Assembly (NCBI GenBank): GCA_018699075.1
Contig: JABIPV010000298.1
Coordinates: 1-10,194, forward strand
From: Kordiimonadaceae bacterium
Lineage (GTDB): Bacteria; Pseudomonadota; Alphaproteobacteria; Sphingomonadales; Emcibacteraceae
Length of the DNA: 10,194 nt
Reading direction: 5' to 3'
Part shown: piece after piece, positions 1 through 7,112 of the stretch
Layout: each line of letters opens with the position of its first letter
Numbering within the stretch: the stretch's first letter is position 1
The notes under the pieces: model-generated
What the model saw: only the letters and a program-made list of their open reading frames with translations
The model's database searches: none
Told to the model about the DNA's origin: nothing
Program-made: the position numbers and the translations under genes

Positions 1-1016
1 CGTTAGACGCGGCTCTTGGGCAAATTGAACGCGCCTTTGGTAAGGGCTCTATTATGAAGTTAGGGCAAAACTCATCCATTGATGTTGATGCCGTTTCAAC
101 GGGGTCATTAGGACTTGATATTGCTCTTGGAATTGGTGGCATGCCAAAAGGACGTATTATTGAAATATATGGTCCTGAAAGCTCAGGTAAAACTACGCTG
201 GCTCTTCATGTGGCTGCTGAAGTACAAAAAGCAGGCGGTACTGCAGCCTTCGTGGATGCGGAACACGCGCTTGATCCTGTTTATGCGGGCAAGCTTGGCA
301 TTAATCTTGATGAACTTTTAATTTCCCAGCCAGACACAGGCGAGCAGGCTCTTGAAATTACCGATACTTTGGTGCGTTCTGGCGCAATCGATATATTGGT
401 TATTGATAGTGTGGCTGCACTTACACCGCGCGCCGAACTTGAAGGCGAAATGGGTGATCACCATGTGGGACTTCAGGCTCGTTTAATGAGCCAGGCATTG
501 CGTAAGCTGACAAGCTCTATTTCAAAATCAAATTGTATGGTTATTTTCATTAACCAAATTCGGATGAAAATCGGTGTGATGTATGGTAGCCCCGAAGTGA
601 CAACGGGCGGTAATGCACTTAAGTTTTATTCTTCAGTGCGTATTGATATTCGCCGTATTGGTGCCATTAAGGAAAAAGAAGAAATCGTTGGTAACCAAAC
701 ACGGGTTAAAGTGGTTAAAAATAAAGTTGCACCACCGTTTAAAGTCGTCGAGTTCGATATCATGTATGGTAAGGGAATTTCAAAAATGGGTGAACTGGTT
801 GACCTTGGGGTTAAAGCAGGCATCGTTGAAAAATCTGGATCATGGTATTCTTATGAAAGCCAACGCATTGGTCAGGGCCGTGAAAACGCAAAACGTTTCC
901 TTAGCGAAAATCCAGAACTTGCGGATCAAATTGAAAACCAAGTTCGTATAAATGCAGGTATTCTCGATGATGTAATGCTTAAAGAAGGCGCGATTAGAGA
1001 AACTGACGAGGAATAA
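1..1016 (+). CDS. recA: RecA recombinase, 5' end cut by window edge
   Basis: RecA forms ATP-dependent filaments on single-stranded DNA, pairs homologous strands, and triggers LexA self-cleavage in the SOS response. The reading frame is open from base 3, so about 337 residues are visible. The true start lies upstream, probably only 10 to 25 residues away, because the visible start (LDAALGQIERAFGKGSIMKL) is the usual beginning of the RecA core. The ATG at 54 is internal to this conserved block and is not the start. Visible motifs are Walker A GPESSGKTT (bases 171-197), the catalytic-glutamate segment VDAEHALDP, Walker B ILVIDSVAAL, DNA-binding loop L1 (EGEMGDHHVGLQARLMSQ) and loop L2 (YGSPEVTTGGNALKFY). 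The C-terminus is short and acidic (ETDEE), as in other RecAs. A terminator follows 38 bases after the stop, so it is probably transcribed apart from alaS. The promoter and any LexA box are outside the window. Confidence 0.98.
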   Translation, partial: LDAALGQIERAFGKGSIMKLGQNSSIDVDAVSTGSLGLDIALGIGGMPKGRIIEIYGPESSGKTTLALHVAAEVQKAGGTAAFVDAEHALDPVYAGKLGINLDELLISQPDTGEQALEITDTLVRSGAIDILVIDSVAALTPRAELEGEMGDHHVGLQARLMSQALRKLTSSISKSNCMVIFINQIRMKIGVMYGSPEVTTGGNALKFYSSVRIDIRRIGAIKEKEEIVGNQTRVKVVKNKVAPPFKVVEFDIMYGKGISKMGELVDLGVKAGIVEKSGSWYSYESQRIGQGRENAKRFLSENPELADQIENQVRINAGILDDVMLKEGAIRETDEE

Positions 1017-1053
1017 ATTTCTTCTAGTATACTTTTTCCCACCAAACTTAAAC

Positions 1054-1083
1054 AGGCACTGGATCTTACCAGTGCCTTTTTTT
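1054..1083 (+). terminator. Intrinsic terminator of recA
   Basis: A perfect 9-bp stem (AGGCACTGG at 1054-1062 with CCAGTGCCT at 1069-1077) encloses a six-base loop and runs into seven consecutive T residues (1077-1083). It lies 38 bases after the recA stop and 86 bases before the alaS start, so it should separate the two transcription units. Confidence 0.9.
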
Positions 1084-1106
1084 GTTTAAAAGACTTTGAA
1101 AATAAT

Positions 1107-1134
1107 ATGACAATATGTGATAAAACCATATTAG
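1107..1134 (+). promoter_or_regulatory. Weak candidate promoter for alaS
   Basis: ATGACA (1107-1112, five of six to the -35 consensus) and TATTAG (1129-1134, four of six to the -10 consensus) are 16 bases apart and lie between the recA terminator and alaS. The region is very AT-rich, so such a match can occur by chance. A promoter is expected here because the terminator just upstream should block read-through from recA. Confidence 0.25.
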
Positions 1135-1168
1135 TTGAATAAATACATATTTTATAAGCGGAATAAAA

Positions 1169-3814
1169 ATGAAAAGTACCAATGAAATAAGAAGTGCCTT
1201 TTTAAATTATTTTAACAATGCGGACCATCAAGTTGTCGCAAGTAGTCCTTTAGTGCCTGATAATGATCCAACATTGATGTTTGTAAATGCGGGTATGGTG
1301 CCATTTAAAAATGTATTTACGGGCATGGAAACACGTTCTTATAAACGTGCAACATCGAGTCAAAAATGTGTCCGTGCAGGTGGTAAACACAATGACTTAG
1401 ATAATGTGGGTTATACGGCCCGACATCATACGTTTTTTGAAATGCTTGGAAACTTTTCATTTGGTGATTATTTTAAAGAACAGGCTATTTTTCATGCGTG
1501 GGAATTACTGACAAAAGTTTACGGTATTGATGCCAGTAAATTGCTCGTCACTGTTTATCATGATGATGACGTGGCATTTGATTTATGGCGTAAAATTAGC
1601 GGTCTGCCAGAAGAACGTATTATTCGCATCGCAACACATGATAATTTCTGGTCTATGGGCAATACAGGGCCATGTGGCCCTTGTTCGGAAATCTTTTATG
1701 ATCATGGTGATCACATTTGGGGTGGACCTCCTGGCTCACCGGAAGAAGATGGCGACAGGTTTGTTGAAATCTGGAACTTAGTGTTTATGCAGTATGAACA
1801 GCAAGATGAAGAGACAAGAATAAACCTGCCTAAACCTTCTATTGACACTGGAATGGGACTTGAACGTATCGCTGCGGTTATGCAGGGCGTTCATGATAAT
1901 TATGAAACCGATCTGTTTAAGAAACTGATCATGGCATCAGCTGACCATAGCGGCGTTGACGCTCTGGGCGATCATAATACATCTCACCGGGTGATTGCCG
2001 ATCATTTACGTTCTACATCGTTTTTAATTGCCGATGGGGTTTTACCGTCAAACGAAGGTCGTGGTTATGTGCTTCGTCGTATCATGCGCCGGGCCATGCG
2101 CCATGCACATATGATCGGCTGTAAGGATCCCCTAATGCACCGTTTAGTACCATCGTTGGTTGGGGAAATGGGACAAGCTTTTCCTGAGCTGGCCCGTGCT
2201 GAAGCACTGGTCGCAGAAACATTGTTACTAGAGGAAAAACGCTTCCGTAAAACCTTAGACCGTGGGTTACGACTTCTTGATGAAGAGATCGCTAGTCTGG
2301 GTGATAGTAAAGTTCTTGATGGTGACGTTGCCTTTAAGCTCCATGATACCTATGGTTTTCCGCTTGATTTAACTCAAGATGCTCTAAGAGAAAAAGACCT
2401 AACTGTTGATGAAAGCGGGTTCGCAGCAGCAATGGAAAAACAAAAGGCAGAAGCGCGTGCCGCATGGAAAGGGTCTGGTTCCGCAGCAACAGAAACCGTC
2501 TGGTTTGATGCAAAAGAAGAACTGGGGGCATCGGAATTCGTTGGTTATAATACGATGCATGCTGAAGGAAAAATTACGCAGATCGTTGTCGGTGATACGG
2601 TTGTCGATGGAGCATCAAAAGGGGATGATGTTATGATTTTGACCAATCAGACACCATTTTATGCTGAATCCGGTGGACAGGTAGGTGATATTGGGTCATT
2701 TAAAACCGATAATGGTTCAGAAATTAAAATAACCGATACGCAAAAGAAACTTGGGGCGTTACATGTTCATGCAGGTAAGGTTATCAGTGGTTCAATATCA
2801 CTCGGTGATGTTGTGGAAATGACTGTTGATGTTAAAAACCGAAATAAGATTAAAGCCAATCATTCTGTTACCCACATTTTACATGCGGCTCTGCGTAATA
2901 ATCTTGGTGATCATTTAACACAAAAAGGATCATTAGTAGCCGCAGATAAAATGCGTTTTGATGTTAGCCATTCAAAGGCCATTACATCAGAAGAAATTGA
3001 AAAAGTAGAAAAAGAAGTTAATCATATCATTCGTCAAAATACAGAAGTATCAACGCGTCTAATGACCCCAGAAGAAGCCATTAATGCAGGAGCAATGGCT
3101 TTATTTGGAGAAAAATATGGTGATGAAGTACGTGTAGTGACAATGGGCAAGTCGGCTGAAGGTGAGGATTATTCAGTTGAACTCTGTGGGGGAACTCATG
3201 TGACGCAAACCGGTGATATTGGTTATTTTAAAATTATTACTGAAGGTGCTGTTGCATCAGGTGTAAGGCGATTAGAAGTATTAACCGGTGATGCCGCATG
3301 TGATTATTCTACGGATCAAGAAAATTATTTGATTGAGGCAGCCTCAACATTAAAAACCACATCGGGCGAATTATCAAATCGTCTTAATGCATTGCTTAGT
3401 GAACGTAAAGCTATGGAAAAAGAGATTTCAGATTTACAGAAAAAAGTCGCCATGGGCGGCAATGGTTCCTCAAAAGCAGATGAGATTAAAGAAATTAATG
3501 GCATCAAATTTATCGGTCAGGTTTTAAATGGCATTCCCGCAAAAGAACTTCGGGGTCTTGCGGATGATGCTAAAAAACGTCTCGGTTCAGGTGTTATCGC
3601 TTATATTGCTGTTAATGACGGTAAAGCAGCCGTACTTACCGCGGTAACAGATGATATCAAAGATAAATTCAGTGCCGTAGATCTAGTCCGTGTTGGCGCA
3701 GAGGCGGTTGGCGGAAAAGGTGGCGGAGGGCGTCCTGATATGGCGCAGGCCGGCGGGCCAAATGGCGCAGACGCTGCTGAAGCTTTAAAAGCAATCGAGA
3801 GTGCATTATCATAA
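1169..3814 (+). CDS. alaS: Alanyl-tRNA synthetase
   Basis: This cytoplasmic class II synthetase charges tRNA-Ala with alanine and removes mischarged Ser and Gly. The protein is full length (881 aa; the bacterial family is about 875). The aminoacylation core is at about residues 1-245, with motif 2 around RHHTFFEMLGNFSFGDYF (from R85) and motif 3 GMGLERI (about 228-234). The tRNA-recognition part follows to about 460. The editing domain carries the zinc site H565-x3-H569 (NHSVTH) and C673-x3-H677 (CGGTH). After a short coiled coil (about 730-760) comes the DHHA1/C-Ala domain, which ends in the glycine-rich GGKGGGGRPDMAQAGG. No key residue is missing. The ATG at 1169 is preceded by a modest GCGGAA ribosome site six bases upstream. 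The recA-alaS order is, as I recall, common in Alphaproteobacteria. The channel gene begins 11 bases after its stop. Confidence 0.98.
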   Translation: MKSTNEIRSAFLNYFNNADHQVVASSPLVPDNDPTLMFVNAGMVPFKNVFTGMETRSYKRATSSQKCVRAGGKHNDLDNVGYTARHHTFFEMLGNFSFGDYFKEQAIFHAWELLTKVYGIDASKLLVTVYHDDDVAFDLWRKISGLPEERIIRIATHDNFWSMGNTGPCGPCSEIFYDHGDHIWGGPPGSPEEDGDRFVEIWNLVFMQYEQQDEETRINLPKPSIDTGMGLERIAAVMQGVHDNYETDLFKKLIMASADHSGVDALGDHNTSHRVIADHLRSTSFLIADGVLPSNEGRGYVLRRIMRRAMRHAHMIGCKDPLMHRLVPSLVGEMGQAFPELARAEALVAETLLLEEKRFRKTLDRGLRLLDEEIASLGDSKVLDGDVAFKLHDTYGFPLDLTQDALREKDLTVDESGFAAAMEKQKAEARAAWKGSGSAATETVWFDAKEELGASEFVGYNTMHAEGKITQIVVGDTVVDGASKGDDVMILTNQTPFYAESGGQVGDIGSFKTDNGSEIKITDTQKKLGALHVHAGKVISGSISLGDVVEMTVDVKNRNKIKANHSVTHILHAALRNNLGDHLTQKGSLVAADKMRFDVSHSKAITSEEIEKVEKEVNHIIRQNTEVSTRLMTPEEAINAGAMALFGEKYGDEVRVVTMGKSAEGEDYSVELCGGTHVTQTGDIGYFKIITEGAVASGVRRLEVLTGDAACDYSTDQENYLIEAASTLKTTSGELSNRLNALLSERKAMEKEISDLQKKVAMGGNGSSKADEIKEINGIKFIGQVLNGIPAKELRGLADDAKKRLGSGVIAYIAVNDGKAAVLTAVTDDIKDKFSAVDLVRVGAEAVGGKGGGGRPDMAQAGGPNGADAAEALKAIESALS

Positions 3815-3828
3815 TGGATGAATGAATG
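3814..3828 (+). promoter_or_regulatory. Four ATG codons every 4 bases at the alaS/channel junction
   Basis: ATGs begin at 3814, 3818, 3822 and 3826 in an imperfect ATGR tetranucleotide repeat. The first overlaps the alaS stop (TAATG) and opens a three-codon frame (Met-Asp-Glu-stop) whose TGA abuts the channel ATG at 3826 in the same frame. The ATG at 3818 opens a 20-codon frame ending at 3880; the one at 3822 stops after three codons. There is no good Shine-Dalgarno before 3826. The layout fits translational coupling, with ribosomes that terminate at alaS re-initiating locally. That function is inference; the codon arrangement is read directly. Confidence 0.5.
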
Positions 3829-5016
3829 GTTGAAGGACAAAAAAACCTTAGAAGGCAAATATTTGAAATTATCGAAATAGGTGGCAGTGGTCATCTAATT
3901 GGTCGGTTTTTTGATGCCTTTATGGTGGTTCTTATTCTTCTAAATGTCTGTGCAGTTGCGATTGAAACAGTTGAGGATATTGGTGCATATTATCAGACGG
4001 AATTTTTGTATTTTGAAGTTTGTTCGTTAATTATTTTCTCTTTTGAATATTTACTTCGAATTTGGACATGTGTTGAATATCGTCCTCAATCTGAACCAAA
4101 TGGCAATAACAGGTTTCGCTTTAAATTTATTTTTTCACCTTTAATGTTAATTGATTTCATTGCCATTGCGCCGACAATTTTATTTTCATTCATTGGTTTT
4201 GATCTTCGTTTCTTAAGGGTTTTTCGTTTTTTGCGCTTATTCAAGCTTATGCGCTATTCGCCGGCGCTCAGTTCTTTGGGAAGTGTAATTTATGAAGAAC
4301 GTAGAGCATTAATCGCCACGCTGATTATCATGCTTGGGTTAGCACTTTTCGCATCAAGTATTATGTATTATTTGGAACGAAGCGTTCAACCAGAGGCTTT
4401 TGGAAATATTCCAAGTGCTATGTGGTGGGCGTTCTCTACGTTAACGACGATTGGTTACGGTGATGTTGTGCCATTAACTGCTTTGGGAAAAGTGTTCGGT
4501 GTGTTGATGATGATATTGGGAGTGGGCGTTTATGCGCTTCCCATAGGTATTATTGCATCGGGATTTGCAAATGAAATTCATCGGCGTGATTTTGTAATTC
4601 GCTGGGGACTGGTGGCCAATGTCCCGCTTTTCCATGGGTTAGATGCCAACTTGATTAATACGATCGCTAAAAGGCTGCGCTCCCAAGTGGTGGAGACGGG
4701 AAAACTGATCGCTTATGAAGGTGAAACGGCGGATAAGTTGTTTTTGATTGTATCAGGATCAATAAAACGCCGCGATGAAAGTGGCGAAACTTATCTGAAA
4801 AAAGGGGCTTTTTTTGGTGCAAGATCATTGTTGCAAAGAACGTCGTTTCACGCGAATTATATCGCGACTGCCAGGGCGCAATTGTTGGTACTTGATGCAG
4901 TAGATTTTCATCATTTGCTGGACCATTACCCAAGCTTAAAAGACCGAATTGATAACACCTATAATAATTCCTCTAAGGAAGATTATGGTCAAACAAATAT
5001 GGATGAGTATGAATAA
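3826..5016 (+). CDS. Six-helix voltage-sensor-type potassium channel with cyclic-nucleotide-binding-like domain
   Basis: This is an inner-membrane tetrameric cation channel subunit (396 aa), similar in layout to MloK1 of Mesorhizobium. Predicted helices are S1 about 28-48, S2 62-82 (with E74 and R78), S3 101-121 (with D110), S4 125-143, S5 160-182 and S6 222-247. S4 carries six basic residues exactly every third position (R128, R131, R134, R137, K140, R143), which suggests a working voltage sensor. The pore has the potassium selectivity filter TTIGYGD (207-213). Residues about 265-377 form a cNMP-binding fold, with the beta-roll segment GKLIAYEGETADKLFLIVSG and GAFFG (327-331). The phosphate-binding cassette lacks the usual Glu and Arg (A332 and F341 occupy those places), so ligand binding is doubtful. 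The last 17 residues form an acidic, probably disordered tail. The start at 3826 follows an in-frame TGA and is the first usable ATG. It probably shares a transcript with alaS. Confidence 0.9.
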   Translation: MVEGQKNLRRQIFEIIEIGGSGHLIGRFFDAFMVVLILLNVCAVAIETVEDIGAYYQTEFLYFEVCSLIIFSFEYLLRIWTCVEYRPQSEPNGNNRFRFKFIFSPLMLIDFIAIAPTILFSFIGFDLRFLRVFRFLRLFKLMRYSPALSSLGSVIYEERRALIATLIIMLGLALFASSIMYYLERSVQPEAFGNIPSAMWWAFSTLTTIGYGDVVPLTALGKVFGVLMMILGVGVYALPIGIIASGFANEIHRRDFVIRWGLVANVPLFHGLDANLINTIAKRLRSQVVETGKLIAYEGETADKLFLIVSGSIKRRDESGETYLKKGAFFGARSLLQRTSFHANYIATARAQLLVLDAVDFHHLLDHYPSLKDRIDNTYNNSSKEDYGQTNMDEYE

Positions 5017-5044
5017 AAAAAGCAGGCTAAAAAGCCTGCTTTTT
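5017..5044. terminator. Bidirectional terminator between the channel gene and icd
   Basis: AGCAGGCT (5021-5028) pairs perfectly with AGCCTGCT (5033-5040) around an AAAA loop. The flanking A run (5017-5020) and T run (5041-5044) extend the stem and give a U tract on either strand. It begins directly after the channel stop and lies 22 bases beyond the icd stop, so it can end both converging transcripts. Confidence 0.9.
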
Positions 5045-5065
5045 CAAATAATATGAATTAATTAA

Positions 5066-6280
5066 TTAACCCATTTCGCGTTGTAGGTTCTCATCGATTT
5101 TATCAAAGAATTGTTTTGATGTAAGCCAATGTTGCTCTGGTCCAACAAGGAGGGCCAAGTCTTTGGTCATGTCACCTTGCTCAACGGTTTTAACACAAAC
5201 ACTATCAAGTGCGTCGGCAAAGTTAACAAGCTTATCATTGCCATCAAGTTCACCACGGTGGCGAAGACCACCTGTCCATGCATAAATAGCGGCGATTGGG
5301 TTTGTTGATGTTTCTTGACCTTGTTGGTGAAGACGGTAGTGACGTGTCACAGTACCGTGTGCGGCTTCTGATTCCATAACTTTACCATTTGGTGTAAGTA
5401 ATTTTGAAGACATAAGCCCCAATGAGCCAAAACCTTGTGCAACAGTATCTGATTGAACATCACCATCGTAGTTTTTACAAGCCCAAACAAATTTACCGTT
5501 CCATTTCATAGCACAAGCTACCATGTCATCAATTAAGCGATGCTCATAAGAAATGCCGGCTGCTTTAAACTTATCAGCAAATTCAGCTTGGTATATTTCT
5601 TCGAACAAATCTTTAAAGCGACCATCGTAAGCTTTAAGGATAGTGTTCTTAGTGGAAAGATAAACAGGCCATCCTTCTGCAAGACCGTAATTCATGCTAG
5701 AACGGGCAAAATCGCGAATACTTTCATCTAGGTTATACATTGCCATGGCAACACCAGATTTTTCAAACTGGAATACCTCATGTTCAATGGCTTCACCACC
5801 ATCATCAGGCTGGAACTTAATCGTCAGCTTACCAGCGCCCGGTACTTTAAAGTCAGTTGCGCGGTATTGATCACCAAATGCATGACGGCCGATAACAATA
5901 GGATCTGTCCAACCAGGTACAAGACGCGGAACGTTTGAACAAATTATAGGCTTGCGAAATACTGTTCCACCAAGAATGTTTCTGATCGTGCCGTTTGGTG
6001 AACGCCACATTTTCTTTAAGCCAAATTCTTCAACACGTTCTTCATCAGGTGTAATGGTTGCACATTTAACGCCGACACCATGCTCTAAAATTGCGTTCGC
6101 ACTATCAATTGTAATTTGGTCATCTGTTTCATCACGCTTTTCAATGCTAAGATCGTAATAGTGAAGATCAACATCAAGATATGGGTGGATAAGACGTTCT
6201 TTAATCCATGCCCAAATAATGCGGGTCATTTCATCGCCGTCTAATTCAACGATGGGATTGTTAACTGTAATTTTAGCCAT
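5066..6280 (-). CDS. icd: NADP-dependent isocitrate dehydrogenase, type II (eukaryote-like)
   Basis: This homodimeric cytoplasmic TCA-cycle enzyme oxidises isocitrate to 2-oxoglutarate and CO2 and makes NADPH. At 404 aa it has the length and sequence of the type II family shared by Alphaproteobacteria and mitochondria, unlike the E. coli Icd type. Substrate-binding residues are present in SPNGTIRNILGGTVFRKPI (S94, N96, R100, R109) and at R132. Catalytic Tyr139 (GDQYRATDF) and Lys211 (STKNTI) are present, as are the metal-binding aspartates D251 and D252 (LIDDMVA). R313 and H314 in HGTVTRHYR match the pair that holds the 2'-phosphate of NADP in this family, which supports NADP use. The ATG at 6280 has a good ribosome site (AAAGGA, 6286-6291). 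Upstream on the same strand, 67 bases away, is the LOG-family gene. An AT-rich palindrome sits in that gap. Confidence 0.97.
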   Translation of the reverse strand: MAKITVNNPIVELDGDEMTRIIWAWIKERLIHPYLDVDLHYYDLSIEKRDETDDQITIDSANAILEHGVGVKCATITPDEERVEEFGLKKMWRSPNGTIRNILGGTVFRKPIICSNVPRLVPGWTDPIVIGRHAFGDQYRATDFKVPGAGKLTIKFQPDDGGEAIEHEVFQFEKSGVAMAMYNLDESIRDFARSSMNYGLAEGWPVYLSTKNTILKAYDGRFKDLFEEIYQAEFADKFKAAGISYEHRLIDDMVACAMKWNGKFVWACKNYDGDVQSDTVAQGFGSLGLMSSKLLTPNGKVMESEAAHGTVTRHYRLHQQGQETSTNPIAAIYAWTGGLRHRGELDGNDKLVNFADALDSVCVKTVEQGDMTKDLALLVGPEQHWLTSKQFFDKIDENLQREMG

Positions 6281-6285
6281 GATTT

Positions 6286-6291
6286 TCCTTT
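6286..6291 (-). promoter_or_regulatory. Ribosome binding site of icd
   Basis: On the minus strand the sequence reads AAAGGA, five bases before the ATG. It is the strongest ribosome site in the window and fixes the icd start at 6280. Confidence 0.7.
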
Positions 6292-6326
6292 AATTTGGTT
6301 TTTTATCTAATTTGTCATTCTTATAG

Positions 6327-6346
6327 ATTATTCTATTGAATAATTC
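6327..6346. repeat. AT-rich inverted repeat upstream of icd
   Basis: ATTATTC (6327-6333) and GAATAAT (6338-6344) form perfect 7-base arms around TATT, 47 bases upstream of the icd start. There is no T run after it on either strand, so it is not a standard terminator. On the minus strand it begins GAATTATTCAA, the same 11 bases that begin a second palindrome at 8629-8647. It could be an operator or an mRNA hairpin; the function is unknown. Confidence 0.4.
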
Positions 6347-6347
6347 A

Positions 6348-6932
6348 TCAAAAAAGAGTGTTTTTCGGGTCTATTTTTGGATCAGGCAAGCTTTTAAGTA
6401 ATGGCAGAACGTCAGAAGGATTATTTACGACGTTAAAGAGCTGCATTGTTTCAGGTAAAGTAAATTCATTTTTAATGATATTTGTCAACAAATCCAAAAA
6501 CGGATCCCAATAATTATTTGAGTTTAACAATATTATTGGTTTGTCATGCAGTTTCAGTTGCCGCCAGGTAATAATCTCAATTGTTTCATCCAATGTACCA
6601 ATACTTCCGGGTAATATTAAAAAAGCGTCAGAATGATCAAACATTAAACGTTTTCGTTGATGCATATTATCAACCACAGTTAATTCTGTAATATTATCGT
6701 GGGGTATTTCAGTATCATTAAGGTGTGCGGGAATAATGCCGTGAACTTCACCACCATTATTAATAACCGAAGTGGCAATAATCCCCATCAAACCGACATT
6801 ACCACCTCCATAAACCAATTTAATTTTGTTCTGGCCTATAATTTCCCCCATTTCACTGGCTAGTGAGTGGAATTTATTTTGATTGCCTGGTCTGGATCCG
6901 CAATACACACATAATGATTTTATTTCTGTCAT
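6348..6932 (-). CDS. LOG-family (TIGR00730) nucleotide 5'-monophosphate phosphoribohydrolase
   Basis: Members of this Rossmann-fold family split the base from nucleoside 5'-monophosphates. Plant and some bacterial members do this to cytokinin ribotides; in most bacteria the real substrate is unknown. I prefer the ATG at 6932 (194 aa), because the conserved core IKSLCVYCGSRPG then starts at once. A GTG at 6956 would add eight residues, and neither start has a clear ribosome site. Visible features are the nucleotide loop YGGGNVGLMG (42-51), the MHQRKR segment (91-96) with the conserved Arg-Lys, the catalytic signature PGSIGTLDE (108-116), and TWRQLKLHDKPIILLN after it. The signature is normally PGGxGTxxE, so Gly110 is replaced by Ser here, while the conserved Glu116 is kept. 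The C-terminal 15 or so residues (PDPKIDPKNTLF) look like a loose tail. It may be cotranscribed with icd downstream; the LysM gene is divergent. Confidence 0.88.
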   Translation of the reverse strand: MTEIKSLCVYCGSRPGNQNKFHSLASEMGEIIGQNKIKLVYGGGNVGLMGIIATSVINNGGEVHGIIPAHLNDTEIPHDNITELTVVDNMHQRKRLMFDHSDAFLILPGSIGTLDETIEIITWRQLKLHDKPIILLNSNNYWDPFLDLLTNIIKNEFTLPETMQLFNVVNNPSDVLPLLKSLPDPKIDPKNTLF

Positions 6933-7042
6933 GTGATAATCATATAATTTAGCCACATATTTGACAAATTTTATTTTTAAAAAGAAGTTATATAGTATTT
7001 TTTATTGAGTAATTGCAATATTGTCCTAAAACAGACTAGTAT

Positions 7043-7073
7043 TTGTAGTATCAAAGGCTATATAAGTTATAAT
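7043..7073 (+). promoter_or_regulatory. Candidate promoter of the LysM-domain gene
   Basis: A perfect -10 hexamer TATAAT (7068-7073) lies 39 bases before the start codon. The best -35 is poor (TTGTAG at 7043-7048, 19-base spacing). The placement in a divergent intergenic region supports it, but the -35 match is weak and the region is AT-rich. Confidence 0.4.
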
Positions 7074-7101
7074 GATGAATAGTGACACGCTTCGCTGGTG
7101 T

Positions 7102-7105
7102 AGGA
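7102..7105 (+). promoter_or_regulatory. Ribosome binding site deciding the TTG start of the LysM gene
   Basis: AGGA lies seven bases before the TTG at 7113. The frame is closed by TGA at 7107-7109, and the next in-frame ATG is deep inside the protein, after the membrane segment. The site therefore supports TTG as the start codon. Confidence 0.6.
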
Positions 7106-7112
7106 TTGAAAA

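Noticed and set aside
613..951. 112-codon plus-strand frame inside recA
   Set aside because: It is a frame-shifted shadow of highly conserved recA sequence.
3818..3880. 20-codon frame starting at the second ATG of the junction array
   Set aside because: It overlaps the channel start in another frame, has no ribosome site and no recognisable content; it is treated as part of the junction rather than a gene.
3601..3894. 97-codon open frame on the minus strand opposite the end of alaS
   Set aside because: It mirrors the Gly/Ala-rich C-Ala domain of alaS, is rich in Pro and Ala, has no family features, and runs across the alaS/channel junction.
6327..6344. Hairpin downstream of the LOG gene as an intrinsic terminator
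   Set aside because: The stem is almost all A-T and no T run follows on the minus strand, so it is unlikely to stop transcription before icd.
6933..6956. GTG start at 6956 for the LOG-family gene
   Set aside because: No ribosome site precedes it, and the eight extra residues lie outside the conserved core; the ATG at 6932 is preferred, though GTG cannot be excluded.
6961..6966. Perfect -35 hexamer TTGACA on the plus strand between the LOG and LysM genes
   Set aside because: The nearest good -10 (TATAGT at 6991) is 24 bases away, which is too far for a usual sigma-70 promoter.
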